Shown here: positions 10,741-19,572 of the stretch, piece by piece
How the letters are laid out: every line of letters begins with the position of its first letter
Position numbering within the stretch: position 1 is the stretch's first letter
Origin: Tenrec ecaudatus
Taxonomy: Eukaryota; Chordata; Mammalia; Afrosoricida; Tenrecidae
Direction: 5' to 3'
NCBI RefSeq assembly: GCF_050624435.1
Contig: NC_134538.1
Coordinates: 124,106,937 to 124,170,936 of the forward strand
DNA length: 64,000 nt
Notes under the pieces: model-generated
Database searches by the model: none
The model's input: only the letters and a program-made list of their open reading frames with translations
What the model was told of the DNA's origin: nothing
Program-made: the position numbers and the translations under genes

Positions 10741-10958
10741 GTCCAGCGCACAACTGAGATGATCCTAAGGAGTGACTGTACAATTTCATGGGATAAATAA
10801 AAAAACAGGCAAACAGTGTAGTACGCTCACCTCTTTCACAGAGTCAAGAACAGAGAGGGAGAAAGTATCCTCCAGCAGGTGTATATTGTCTTTGGGTTAA
10901 CAAGCCCCATCCATCACAGTCTATCGCATAAGGAACAAGTTGGACAGTGTCTTAGCCC
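10741..10958. other. No recognisable feature
   Basis: Non-coding; nothing I can assign between the BovB fragment and the direct repeat. Confidence 0.6.
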
Positions 10959-11290
10959 TAGATATCCAGGGCACGATGGGGGAGAAAGCTAATAGTAGTA
11001 CTGGGGCAGGCAGAGGAAACTGACTGTCCCCCGAGTGGGGAGAACAATAGAAACATGATGTCTGCTCCCATGCTGAAGGGCTGCCTGCAGCCATGTGCTT
11101 GTAAGGGGTTCCACTAAGGTAGCACTATTATGGGAGGATTTTGTGGGGATGGTTTTTAATTAGGAGAATGTGTCTAGGACTCATCTCCAACTCAAAAATG
11201 TGAAGGCCTCCCTCCATCGAAATTCGGCCTCCCAGGATTCAAGAGTTTGTCCACATACACTCTCCTCCTGGTGCCCAGTTCCCCACATTT
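10959..11290 (+). repeat. Direct repeat, left copy (unassigned family)
   Basis: Resembles 13480-13870 in the same orientation. Shared landmarks in order: gactgtccc, a gtctgctcc block, ggtagcactattatgggagg, gtgaaggcctcc and ggcctcccagg. By eye about 70-75% identical, so much older than the array. It may be a dispersed repeat or an LTR-type fossil pair about 2.5 kb apart. Confidence 0.6.
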
Positions 11291-11739
11291 CCCGCTTTTA
11301 GAGTACATTTTAAATTCAAAAGGGTGACGTGGCTTGTTTCGGTACTACTTTGCCTTCTATGGAAGCAGCATGTGACGGTGCAGGCAACGAACAATGACAC
11401 TGAGTCGCACAGTCAGACTAGAACCTAACACATGGAAACTGCTTGAGGTAAAAATTTCCTTTCTCAGCTGATTGATGTCCAATGAGACATGTTCCTTACA
11501 TCCCTGCAAGTGATTTACAATTAAAGTCCAGCTATGTATAGTGATATTATACAGATCAGGAATTATGCCCCCAAATTCTAATGTTCAAGTTCGTTTTAGC
11601 ATCAATTGATGTTGAAAGTCCATTTTTATATCTTCTAGCAAATCAACAGTATGTTGTATTCGTCCAGTCACTTTTGCATAAATTGTCCAGTTCTGATAGA
11701 TTGCTGGATTGCCTCTCAGGCAACATCAGTGAGATAGTG
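11291..11739. other. No recognisable feature
   Basis: Low-GC non-coding sequence with only a short chance ORF near 11581. Nothing assigned. Confidence 0.55.
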
Positions 11740-12246
11740 AAAGTTTTTTGTGCCACCTGGCCAAGAAACACATGTGGGATTAATAGAAGGACGAAGAGAT
11801 AAATGGCTGAGTGAGCCTCAACTTTCTTGTTCTCGGGCCATTTGCTCTGTGATGGTCAGAACAGGGTGCAGCTGCCTTGGTCAGTTCCCTGCTTCAGCTG
11901 GCAAGGCTCACTTCCTGCAAGACATCACTGAGGAGAAGCCACATGGACCTACCCCAATGCAGCCCTGGGTGCTAGAGCAGCCGTGTGGAGACCCTGTCAG
12001 CGTTGAGATGTTTACACATTCACTTACACATTTGTCTTTCCTCCTGCATTTGGCATCATTCCGCGTGTTTTGTGAGATGGAGAAGGACTTTATGGATCGG
12101 TGTTGGACATATGGGTTAGTGTTGGACTTGTGGGCTTGGGCAGCAATGGGTTGGATTGTGTTCTTCGTGTGCACTTAACCTTTATGTAAAACTCTCTTAT
12201 ACATGAATTTCTGTGGATTTGGTTCTCTGCAGTACCCTGACTAACA
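11740..12246 (+). mobile_element. LTR-like fossil fragment (possibly ERVL-MaLR type)
   Basis: About 500 bp ending in a tggttctctgcagtaccctg...ctaacaca motif typical of MaLR-type LTR 3' ends, with an ataaa-like signal about 60 bp earlier. No internal retroviral region is recognised beside it, so it would be a solo LTR or fragment. Old and degraded; present in all units. Confidence 0.4.
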
Positions 12247-13479
12247 CAGTCAGCAGTGGCAGATATGATTACAACTCTTAGGAAACATTGCTTTCTCATG
12301 AATCTGTGAGGTTTTCTGGACGTTTCTGACGTGTATTTATCTCCGGTGCCTGTGAAAACACAAATAAAGAGCCCCTCTCCTTGGGCTGTTAGTGTCCTGT
12401 GAAAGAAGCATCCTGGAGATTGGATGGTTTCCTCATCTCCTCCTTGTTCTTCAACTTTCTCCACAAGAGGTCGCACCCTCCTAAGGGGAATCCATTTGTT
12501 TTCTCCACCATCTCAAAAAGAAGTAAAAATCTCCTCAGACCCTAGAGATGAGTAACCTGTCATCCTCCGTCCAGCATCATTCTTCCACCAGATTCTTCCA
12601 CCAGATCTTCTCCAGATGGCTTTTCTCTTTGGTGGTGGAAAAATGTTTCTCCACCCTCATTATGTTAGAATTTTTTTGTAAGGGAGTAAATATTTAGTGT
12701 TGATAAAGCTAAATGAAGACTTCCGTGTATGGAAATCACCTTTGATCTCCCCCTTCCGTTTCACTCATTGGGATTTGGTGTGCCCAATGCCCGTTCATTG
12801 AGGGCCTGGCCCTGAGCATTTAAGGGACACCTGTGACATGATGAATGTTCCAATCTTAACAAAACTTCCTACACCCTTTGCTGGCGTACGTGAGGCTATT
12901 GTCCATTTTCAGATGTATTGAAGTGCCCACCCCAGTGAAACAGGACAGTAAACGGCTGCTGGTGTGCTCTGTGGATTGTCAGGTCATAGCTGGCACCCAT
13001 AAAAATCCAAGAAAGAACTATAGTGACGTGTACAAGCCCCTAGGCATCGAAATGCCGGTATAGGAGTGGTATATATTCGCCGGAGTGCATTTGACTGGTG
13101 TCCTCACCAATGAGCTCTATCAGCTCCCTTCCTAAGTGAGTGCATTCTCTGACGATCTGTCTAGCTTGACCCTAAGTTTAGATTATACCTAATTAGATGA
13201 CATACCTTGGTCTTAGGCTAGCAGCGTTGTTGTGTAAAATTGGATGCTCAGCCCTGGAGACTGTAAGAGTATTGAATGCCTGTGAGGTCCAGCCCCGACC
13301 TCCGATGGGCCCTCGGGGACAGTTTGGTCATCAAAGGGAAGAAATTGAGAGACAAACAAAGTTTTGGGGTGCTTACTACGGCATGGCATCAGTAACAAGG
13401 TCTGAGCAGAAGGAGAGAACATGTATTCTTAACATCAACTTATAGATTCTTGGGGCATTCAAGCCCCCCTCAGTACAGG
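12247..13479. other. Unassigned old intergenic or repeat sequence
   Basis: No coding homology recognised. It contains a duplicated attcttccaccag at about 12590 and an aataaa at 12363. The short reading frames here are of chance length. Confidence 0.5.
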
Positions 13480-13870
13480 GAACCACACAGAGTGGGCTGT
13501 ACCCAAACCCCAGAGGTCCCTGAGTTCATTGGAGGAGTAAGCTAACAGCAGTGCTGGGGACAGGTCAGGGGGAGTGACTGTCCCCTGAGCAGGGAGAGCA
13601 CTAGCAGGCTGTCTGCTCCTAGAGTTAAAGGTGCCGGCCACATAGTCCTCAGCATGTGCGCTTGTAAGAGGTCACTTTAAGGTAGCACTATTATGGGAGG
13701 ATGTTGTGCGGATTATTCTGAGTTATAAAAATGGGATTGGGGCTCATCTCTAACTCGCAAGTGTGAAGGCCTCCATCCACTCAGAATCCTGGCCTCCCAG
13801 GCTTCTTAAATTGTGAACATTAAGAATTTGTGTGCATACACTCTCTTCCCAGTCCTCGGTTTCCCACAAA
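13480..13870 (+). repeat. Direct repeat, right copy (unassigned family)
   Basis: Partner of 10959-11290; slightly longer at its right end (cttcttaaattgtgaacatt and the following 60 bp). Confidence 0.6.
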
Positions 13871-14139
13871 TGCATTCTGGGTTACCCCGTCTGCATTGCT
13901 ATTTCCCTTAGAAATGGACGCCGGCACACGCGTGCGTGCCCTAGTGTGCTGATGAAGAAAGAATGGCGGTAGGATGCTATTTGAGTTTGCAAGGTGAAGA
14001 ATTACTTCCCAATGGCTTTGCTGTTTCCATGACCAAACACTTGCACATTAAACGCCGAGTAACTGGTTGTGTTCACAGCCTGCCTTACATTTTGAAGAAC
14101 AGAATGCGAGTGAATATTCGGTTTCTGAGCACAGCCATA
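13871..14139. other. Unassigned sequence
   Basis: Contains a short CpG-rich patch near 13920-13940 (ggcacacgcgtgcgtgccc). It may be the downstream end of the adjacent ERV fossil. No gene. Confidence 0.4.
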
Positions 14140-15205
14140 ATCAGTTTGGAAGGATTGAGGGAGGGGCCCCAGTGGGCTGCTCTGCTGTCCCCGGAGCCGT
14201 CTGTAAGTAATGAGGGGCTCCCTCGAGCCCCTTATGGCATGAGACTTTGGTAATGACCCATGCAGTTGGTTGTAGGAATGACCAAGCTTCCCGAGAGAAT
14301 AATGGCGAGCTAACTTCCCACAAAATTCCGCTAACACTCTCTAAAGATCTATAGAAAATTCCCAAGCCCTTTTTATCTGAGTGGGGGTGTAAGGTAGAAT
14401 TATGATGGACGGGTTGTTCCCACTGAGTGGTTCACCGCCATGCTGGCCTCTGATGACCACCTGTGCTATTTGCTCCCAATAGGACCAACCACGTTGAAGC
14501 CCATATTGCCTAGATGTCTCCACTCTCGAAGGTTTATCTTCCTGGGCTAACAGAGCCGTGGGGGTGATAGGTGTGTGAAAAATGTCCAGGTGAATACTCA
14601 TAGCTGGGGTCCTGCGATAAGCCTTTCCTTGGCTGGTGCTTCCTTCTACAAACTGAAACTGACAGCGAGCCGTGGGGTTTGCGCTCTAGGACTATGTAGT
14701 GTGGGTCCCGTTTAATGTGTCTATCAAGGGTTTGAGCTCTTCTGTGGGGAAGCCCCAGCAAAGGTGGAATCCAATTTATACCTCCCAGCAACTTGTGAAA
14801 ACCAGTTAATGTTTTTACACGGTTTTTCTAATAACAAGTTACTGTGCCTGTGGTCCAGTATGAGGGCCGCGTGTCTGAACTTGACCAGGAGCAATCATAA
14901 ATTGAGAGGTGGCCTCACTCATGTGTACATAGGTTTATTACACTATTTCATTGTGAGGTGCAACGATTAAGGGATCCTACAGGGAGTGGATGATGTAGGC
15001 CTCAGCAAAGCATCCTCTGAGTGGTTCTAAGACGTTTCCTATAATGTACTCCTGCATGGTGGCGCTATTCACCAGGATCTGAGATAAAGTTTTAGATGAT
15101 ACCGCTTGGTATGGACCTTCTGGTCTAATTCAGAAACGGTGAATGTAACCCTCTCGTGATCAGCAGGATCTAACTGGATAGTATAAACACAATCCTGGTG
15201 GCTCA
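14140..15205 (-). mobile_element. Class II ERV (betaretrovirus-like) pol fossil 1
   Basis: The reverse strand resembles HERV-K/IAP-type pol, in order from reverse transcriptase palm (about 15200-14990) through thumb and connection (landmarks GGINWIPPLLGLP near 14780 and PSIIILPYTP near 14380) to the start of RNase H near 14150. It is a broken internal fragment with many breaks, no LTRs and no gag or env. It is clearly old: it predates both the internal duplication and the 20-kb amplification. Confidence 0.75.
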
Positions 15206-15224
15206 GCTACGTGAGTCTGAGAGT

Positions 15225-15769
15225 TGGCGCCCAGAAGACAAGAGGAAGGTTCTCCTGTAGGGAGTGACCAGACCGGCGTGATGGAGTTTCCATCTTCCTT
15301 CTCAGGCTGCTTGTTGGCATCCTGGCATTCCCCTTGTACCTGCTGCACTTCCTGGGTCTCTGGAGCAGAATGTGCAAACAGTTCTTTCCCCCACTTCATG
15401 GTGAGGTTCACTGTGATGCACAAAGAGCAACGGCGAGGAGAAAGCGGGTGCTTTGCAGCAGCCTGCAGGACTTTGCAGGCATATCTGGGAAGCTCTCCCT
15501 GTTGGAACTGGGCTATGACATGGGGGCCAACTTCAAGATCTACCCACCCGGATGCAGGGTGACCTGTGTTGATCCCAAACCCAACTTTGAGAACTTCTTG
15601 ATGAAGAGCTGTGCAGAGAACCACCAGCTGCAGTTGGAGAGCTTCATGGTCTCCCTGGGGAGAACGTGCACCAGGGGGCAGATGGCTCTGTGGCTGTGGT
15701 CATCGGCGCCCTGGTGCTGTGCTCGGTGATGGACCAGGAGCAGATTCTCCACCACGTGTGCAGGCTGCC
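15225..15769 (+). pseudogene. METTL7A: METTL7A-like (TMT1A) retropseudogene, module 1
   Basis: METTL7A is an ER- and lipid-droplet-anchored thiol methyltransferase. The parental start maps to 15281. Recognisable blocks are YLLHFLGLWSRMCKQFFP, GKLSLLELGYDMGANF, YPPGCRVTCVDPKPNFENFL and a degraded ALVLCSV segment. There are no introns and homology ends near 15769, well short of the parental C-terminus. It lacks one base near codon 4, and later frames shift again. The SAM-binding motif has lost its GCGTG core (GYDMG). Longest open piece: 131 codons, 15334-15729. A non-functional copy of the same source as 17385-17929. METTL7B is a less likely parent. Confidence 0.8.
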
Positions 15770-16035
15770 AAGGCCAAGAAGTGGCTAGGCAATAGGCTCA
15801 ATAGGATGCTATTCATCATTAAGCACAGCACAAAGGAATCCAGGCAAAGATACAGAACAAGCATCTACATGAAGGGGAACCAGTTACATAACAACGGTGT
15901 TCGACCTCATGCACAAAGAGCAAACTGAGGCAAGATGTCATATGACCTGTTTCAGTGGCAACATGAAGTTGGGGTCAGTTTGGGGGAATAGACGCCCCAT
16001 CTATTCCGACATCCGTTGCTCCCGCACTGGAAGAG
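15770..16035. other. Unassigned spacer in module 1
   Basis: Duplicated as 17930-18179. It may be further decayed BovB 5' sequence. No coding features. Confidence 0.45.
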
Positions 16036-16380
16036 TGATGGGCAGGACTCAAGAGTAGGAGAAACAGCTGCAAAAAGCTTCTCGTCATGGGAACTTGGAA
16101 AGTGTGAAGTATGAATTTAGGAACACTGGAAGTGGTCAAAAATGAAATGGAATGCATGAACATAGGTATCCTAAGAGTAAGCTGAAATGGATGGACATTG
16201 GCCATTTTGAATTAGAGAATCACATGAAGGATTACGTGAGGAGTGACTCAATCAATAGGATTGGAGCTGCATTCCTATGCAGAAGGGATCACCCTGACTC
16301 CCTCAGGAAGCACAAGGCTCTCTGTGATAGGATTATCTCTATCCATCTTCCAGGAAACCCACCACTGCAGCTAAGGTAGA
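16036..16380 (+). mobile_element. BovB/RTE ORF2 5' (endonuclease) fragment, module 1
   Basis: Decayed start of BovB ORF2: a NLGTLEVVKNEME-type block near 16113-16150, LKWMDIGHFELENH near 16180-16230, and CDRIISIHLPGNPP near 16320-16366. It ends abruptly at the junction with the LTR-like piece. Confidence 0.78.
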
Positions 16381-16640
16381 GTTTTCCCTCTGTTATCAGC
16401 AGCCAATCAACTGCAAGGGAGTTCCCTCAGCAGTTATTCCCAGGCTGGATCCTCCATCTGGTTCGTCCTCAAACCTCCAGTTCTTTGGACCCTGCCTGCA
16501 GTTCCTCGGACTCTCTAGCCGCCGCCGCCACTTTACTCATCAACCTTGCTTTGAATCACCTCGACCCTCCGGAATCCTGCGGGCGGACCTACCTACAGAT
16601 TTTGGCACTAAGTGAGTCATTTCCCTCCCTGAATTTCTTA
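16381..16640 (+). repeat. LTR-like repeat fragment, copy 2
   Basis: Joins BovB at the same point as the copies at 3056 and 18516. It is the most diverged of the three and carries a (gcc)n patch at 16520. Confidence 0.4.
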
Positions 16641-16780
16641 CAAGATGTCTCATAGTCGGTTCAAAATTTACCTGTCCTAAACAGACTTCTGATTTCTTGA
16701 AAAATCTTTTCCTCTGCCTGGGTTGCCTATCCCAATAAACAGCCTCCCACTCACCAAAAACTTTGAGGTCATCAATAGTT

Positions 16781-16795
16781 CTCTCTCTCTCTCTC

Positions 16796-16840
<45 letters not shown>
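16781..16840. repeat. (CT)n microsatellite
   Basis: 60-bp CT tract with gtctgtct interruptions in unit A. It is uninterrupted in B and C. It lies at the join between the two internal modules. Confidence 0.95.
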
Positions 16841-16843
<3 letters not shown>

Positions 16844-16857
16844 ATAAATCATTTAGC

Positions 16858-17365
16858 TGTGGGTCCCCTTTTAATGTGTCAATCAAGGGTTTGAGCTCTT
16901 CCGTGGGGATGTCCCAGCAAAGGTGGAATCCAATGTATACCTCCCAGCAGCTTGTGAAAACCACTTAACGTTTTTACGTGATTTTTTTCTAATATGAAGT
17001 TACTGTGTCTGTGGTCCAGTATGAAGGGCGCTTGTCTGAATTTCACCAGGAGCAATCATTAATTGAGAGGTGGCCTCACTCATGTGTACATAGGTTTGTT
17101 ACACTATTTCATTGTGAGGTGCAACGATTAAAGGATCATCCAGGTGTTGGATGATGTAGGCCTCAGCAAAGCGTCCTCTGAGTGGTTCTAAGATGTTTCC
17201 TATAATATACTACTGCATGGTGACACTATTCGCCAGGATCTGAGATAAAGTTTTAGATGATACCGCTTGGTATGGACCTTCTGGACTAATTCGGGAAGGG
17301 AAAATGTAACCCTCTCGTGATCAGCAGGATCTACCTGGATAGTATAAAAACAATCCTGGTGGCTC
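16858..17365 (-). mobile_element. Class II ERV pol fossil 2 (duplicate of fossil 1)
   Basis: Second copy of the reverse transcriptase part only, palm to thumb. The connection and RNase H part seen at 14140-14700 is not included. Broken and old; part of module 2. Confidence 0.72.
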
Positions 17366-17384
17366 AGCTACGTGAGTCTGAGAG

Positions 17385-17929
17385 TTGGTGCCCAGAAGAC
17401 AAGAGGAAGGTTCTCCTGTAGGGAGTGACCTGACCTGCGTGATGGAGATTGCCGTCTTCCTTCTCATCTGCTTGTTGGCATCCTGGCATTCCCCGTGTAC
17501 CTGCTGCACTTCCTGGGTCTCTGGAGCAGAATGTGCAAACAGTTCTTTCCCCACTTCATGGTGAGGTTCACTGCCATGTACAATGGGCAGAAAGAGCAGG
17601 AAGCGGGAACTGTGCAGTCGAATGCAGGAGTTTGCCGGCACATCTGGGAAGCCGTCGCTGCTGGAACTGGGCTATGACACGGGGGCCAACTTCAAGTTCT
17701 ACCCGCCCTGATTCAGGGTGACCTCAGTGGACCCCTATCACAACTTTGAGAAGTTCTTGATGTAGAGCATCACTAAGAACCGTCACCTGCAGTTGGAGGG
17801 CTTCGTGGTCTCCCTTGGGAGAACGTGCACCAGGGGGCAGATGGCTCTGTGGCTGTGGTCATCGGCGCCCTGGTGCTGTGCTCGGTGATGGACCAGGAGC
17901 AGATTCTCCACGACGTGTGCAGGCTGCCA
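17385..17929 (+). pseudogene. METTL7A: METTL7A-like retropseudogene, module 2
   Basis: Parental start at 17442 (MEIAVF). The N-terminal hydrophobic anchor is recognisable, followed by LHFLGLWSRMCKQFFPHF. In unit A one base is missing near 17466 (ctcatctgc against ctcaggctgc in B and C), breaking the frame inside the anchor. The SAM motif is GYDTG instead of GCGTG. In-frame stops follow at about 17709 and 17764. Non-functional. Confidence 0.8.
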
Positions 17930-18179
17930 AGACCGAGAAGTGGCTAGTCAATAGGCTCAATAGGATGATATGCAGCAGTAAGCACGCCACAAAGGAATCT
18001 AGGCAAAGATACAGAACAAGCATCTACATGAAGGGGAACCAGTTACATAACAACGGTGTTCGACCTCATGCACAAAGAGCAAACTGAGGCAAGATGTCAT
18101 ATGACCTGTTTCAGTGGCAACATGAAGTTAGGGTCAGTTTGGGGGAATAGACGCCCCATCTATTGTGACATCCGTTGCT
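17930..18179. other. Unassigned spacer in module 2
   Basis: Duplicate of 15770-16035; no feature recognised. Confidence 0.45.
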
Positions 18180-18515
18180 CCCGCACTGGAAGAGTGATGG
18201 GCAGGACTCAAGAGTAGGAGAAACAGCTGCAAAAAGCTTCTCGTATTGGGAACGTGGAAAGTGTGAAGTATGAATTTAGGAACACTGGAAGTGGTCAAAA
18301 ATGAAATGGAATGCATGAATACAGTTATTCTAAGAGTAAGCTGAAATGGATGGACATTGGCCATTTTGAATTAGAGAATCACATGATGGATTACGTGAGG
18401 AGTGACTCAATCAATAGGATTGGAGCTGCATTCATATGCAGAAGGGATCACAAGGCTCTCTGTGATAGGATTATCTCTATGCACCTTCCAGGAAGCCCAC
18501 CACTGCAGCTAAGGT
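18180..18515 (+). mobile_element. BovB/RTE endonuclease fragment, module 2
   Basis: Same blocks as 16036-16380, with a short deletion at 18448 and the same right junction. Confidence 0.78.
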
Positions 18516-18931
18516 GTTTACCCTCTGTTATCAGCAGCCAATCAACTGCAAGGGAGTGTCCTCAGCTGCTTCTCCAGAGCTGCATCCTACATCTGGTTTG
18601 TCATCTGACCTCCAGTCCTTTGGATGGGAGCCTCCTGTTGCCTGCTGCTCCTGGGACTCTAGCAGCCTGTCATTGGACACTTCAACCTTGCTTTCCACCC
18701 TCTCAGCCATCGGAATCTTGCTGTCTGACCTGCCGGCCCATCGTGGAAGGACCTTCAGGAAATTCGTTAACCCACCGAAGTGAGTTGGATTGAGCTTTCT
18801 GTACCGTTGCTTGGACTAATTGGCTGTTCTGGTCCTCTTTGCTATATAACTTATCCTGTTCTGTTTCCACTGTCACAAGTGTCGTGGTTTTGCTGGTCTA
18901 GAGAACGCTGCCTAACACAGGAGCCCACTGA
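18516..18931 (+). repeat. LTR-like repeat, copy 3 (longest)
   Basis: Carries a TATA-like tgctatataactta at 18839-18852 and ends tctagagaacgctgcctaacacag, as MaLR-type LTRs do. No internal region is recognised. Probably an old solo LTR or LTR fragment. Confidence 0.45.
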
Positions 18932-19114
18932 AATTCAACAAGTCATTGTGCATGGAGGAGAGTCTTTCTAGTGACTCTCTCCCTGTCCTGAAAGTAAAGA
19001 AATCTTAGAATTTCCTCTTTTCATGCCCAGCTTATTGTGCTGTCCGCCATTTCCCTATAAATGGTCCCCACAACAGTGGGCACTGGCTTTCATCAGTGGT
19101 CCAGTGGAATGCAA
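18932..19114. other. No recognisable feature
   Basis: Short non-coding spacer with an aaagtaaagaaatc stretch; nothing assigned. Confidence 0.5.
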
Positions 19115-19290
19115 GGACCCGTGGTCGTACAACACAGGCACTTGGCTGCTCACTGAATGGGTGGGAGTTCAAACCCACCCATTGGCTCCACTGGAACAAA
19201 GATCTGCTCATCTGCTTCTGTTCAAATTGCTGTAAATGGTTTTCTTGAAGGGGAATCCACCAGGGTGACTTGAGCTGGTGACGCTTGCAC
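19115..19290 (+). mobile_element. AfroSINE-like tRNA-derived SINE
   Basis: Degenerate A-box region (cttggctgctcactgaatgg) and B-box (gagttcaaaccca), followed by the gatctgctcatctgcttctg block known from AfroSINEs. Supports an afrotherian host. It has no intact 3' tail and leads into BovB sequence. Confidence 0.7.
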
Positions 19291-19329
19291 CAGTGGAGCT
19301 TCTGGGTCTTGATTTGGGTACGGGGTAGG

Positions 19330-19439
19330 GCAGGACTCAAGATGGCAAACAGATACAAAAATTTCTCATGAATGGAACTTTGAATGTGAGGAGTGTGAAT
19401 GTAGGAAAATTAAGAATGGTGAACAATGAAATGGATGCA
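19330..19439 (+). mobile_element. BovB/RTE endonuclease fragment, left half
   Basis: Encodes MNGTLNVRSVNVGKLRMVNN, matching the start of BovB ORF2 (TWNVRSLNQGKLEVV). It continues at 22266+942 (23208) beyond the mariner, which split it at a TA. Confidence 0.75.
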
Positions 19440-19572
19440 TATGAGGAGGTGCCCCACCACCCCCAAATGCAATGTTTTTCAAAGCTTTCTATTTAAATGT
19501 TTTTATACAACCTTATCACTTTCAAAGTACTCTCCATTTCCCTTAAGACATTTGTCAGATCCGCGATTCCAC
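19440..19572 (-). mobile_element. Mariner 3' end (C-terminal transposase remnant)
   Basis: Starts with TA plus tgaggaggtgcccc. On the minus strand it encodes KCLKGNGEYFESDK, equivalent to the KCIELQGDYFE end of mariner transposases. The L1 poly-T follows directly at 19573. Confidence 0.75.

Larger units (their letters stand above)
14700..16640 (+). repeat. Internal 2.16-kb duplication, first module
   Basis: Matches 16859-18790 at an offset of about 2.16 kb. Shared order: antisense ERV pol piece, METTL7A-like retrocopy, BovB endonuclease fragment, LTR-like piece. By eye the two are about 90% identical in the first 1.6 kb. All units carry both modules, so this duplication is older than the array. 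Confidence 0.9.
16859..18790 (+). repeat. Internal 2.16-kb duplication, second module
   Basis: Partner of 14700-16640. It differs mainly by a 12-bp gap in the BovB part (atcaccctgactccctcagg shortened near 18448) and by a longer LTR-like piece. Confidence 0.9.

Noticed and set aside
13197-13445. 82-codon frame and other 60-140-codon frames in 10741-14139
   Set aside because: No recognisable homology; lengths fit chance and they overlap frames on both strands.
16677-16964. Frames with long ER or SL runs, and TH or CV runs elsewhere
   Set aside because: Translations of CT and GT microsatellites, not proteins.
14140-17365. Possibility of an intact endogenous retrovirus
   Set aside because: Only broken pol fragments are recognisable, duplicated once; no LTR pair, gag or env. 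Treated as an old fossil.
18839-18852. TATA-like tgctatataactta as a gene promoter
   Set aside because: It lies in an LTR-like repeat with no downstream ORF; it can only be noted as a feature of that repeat.
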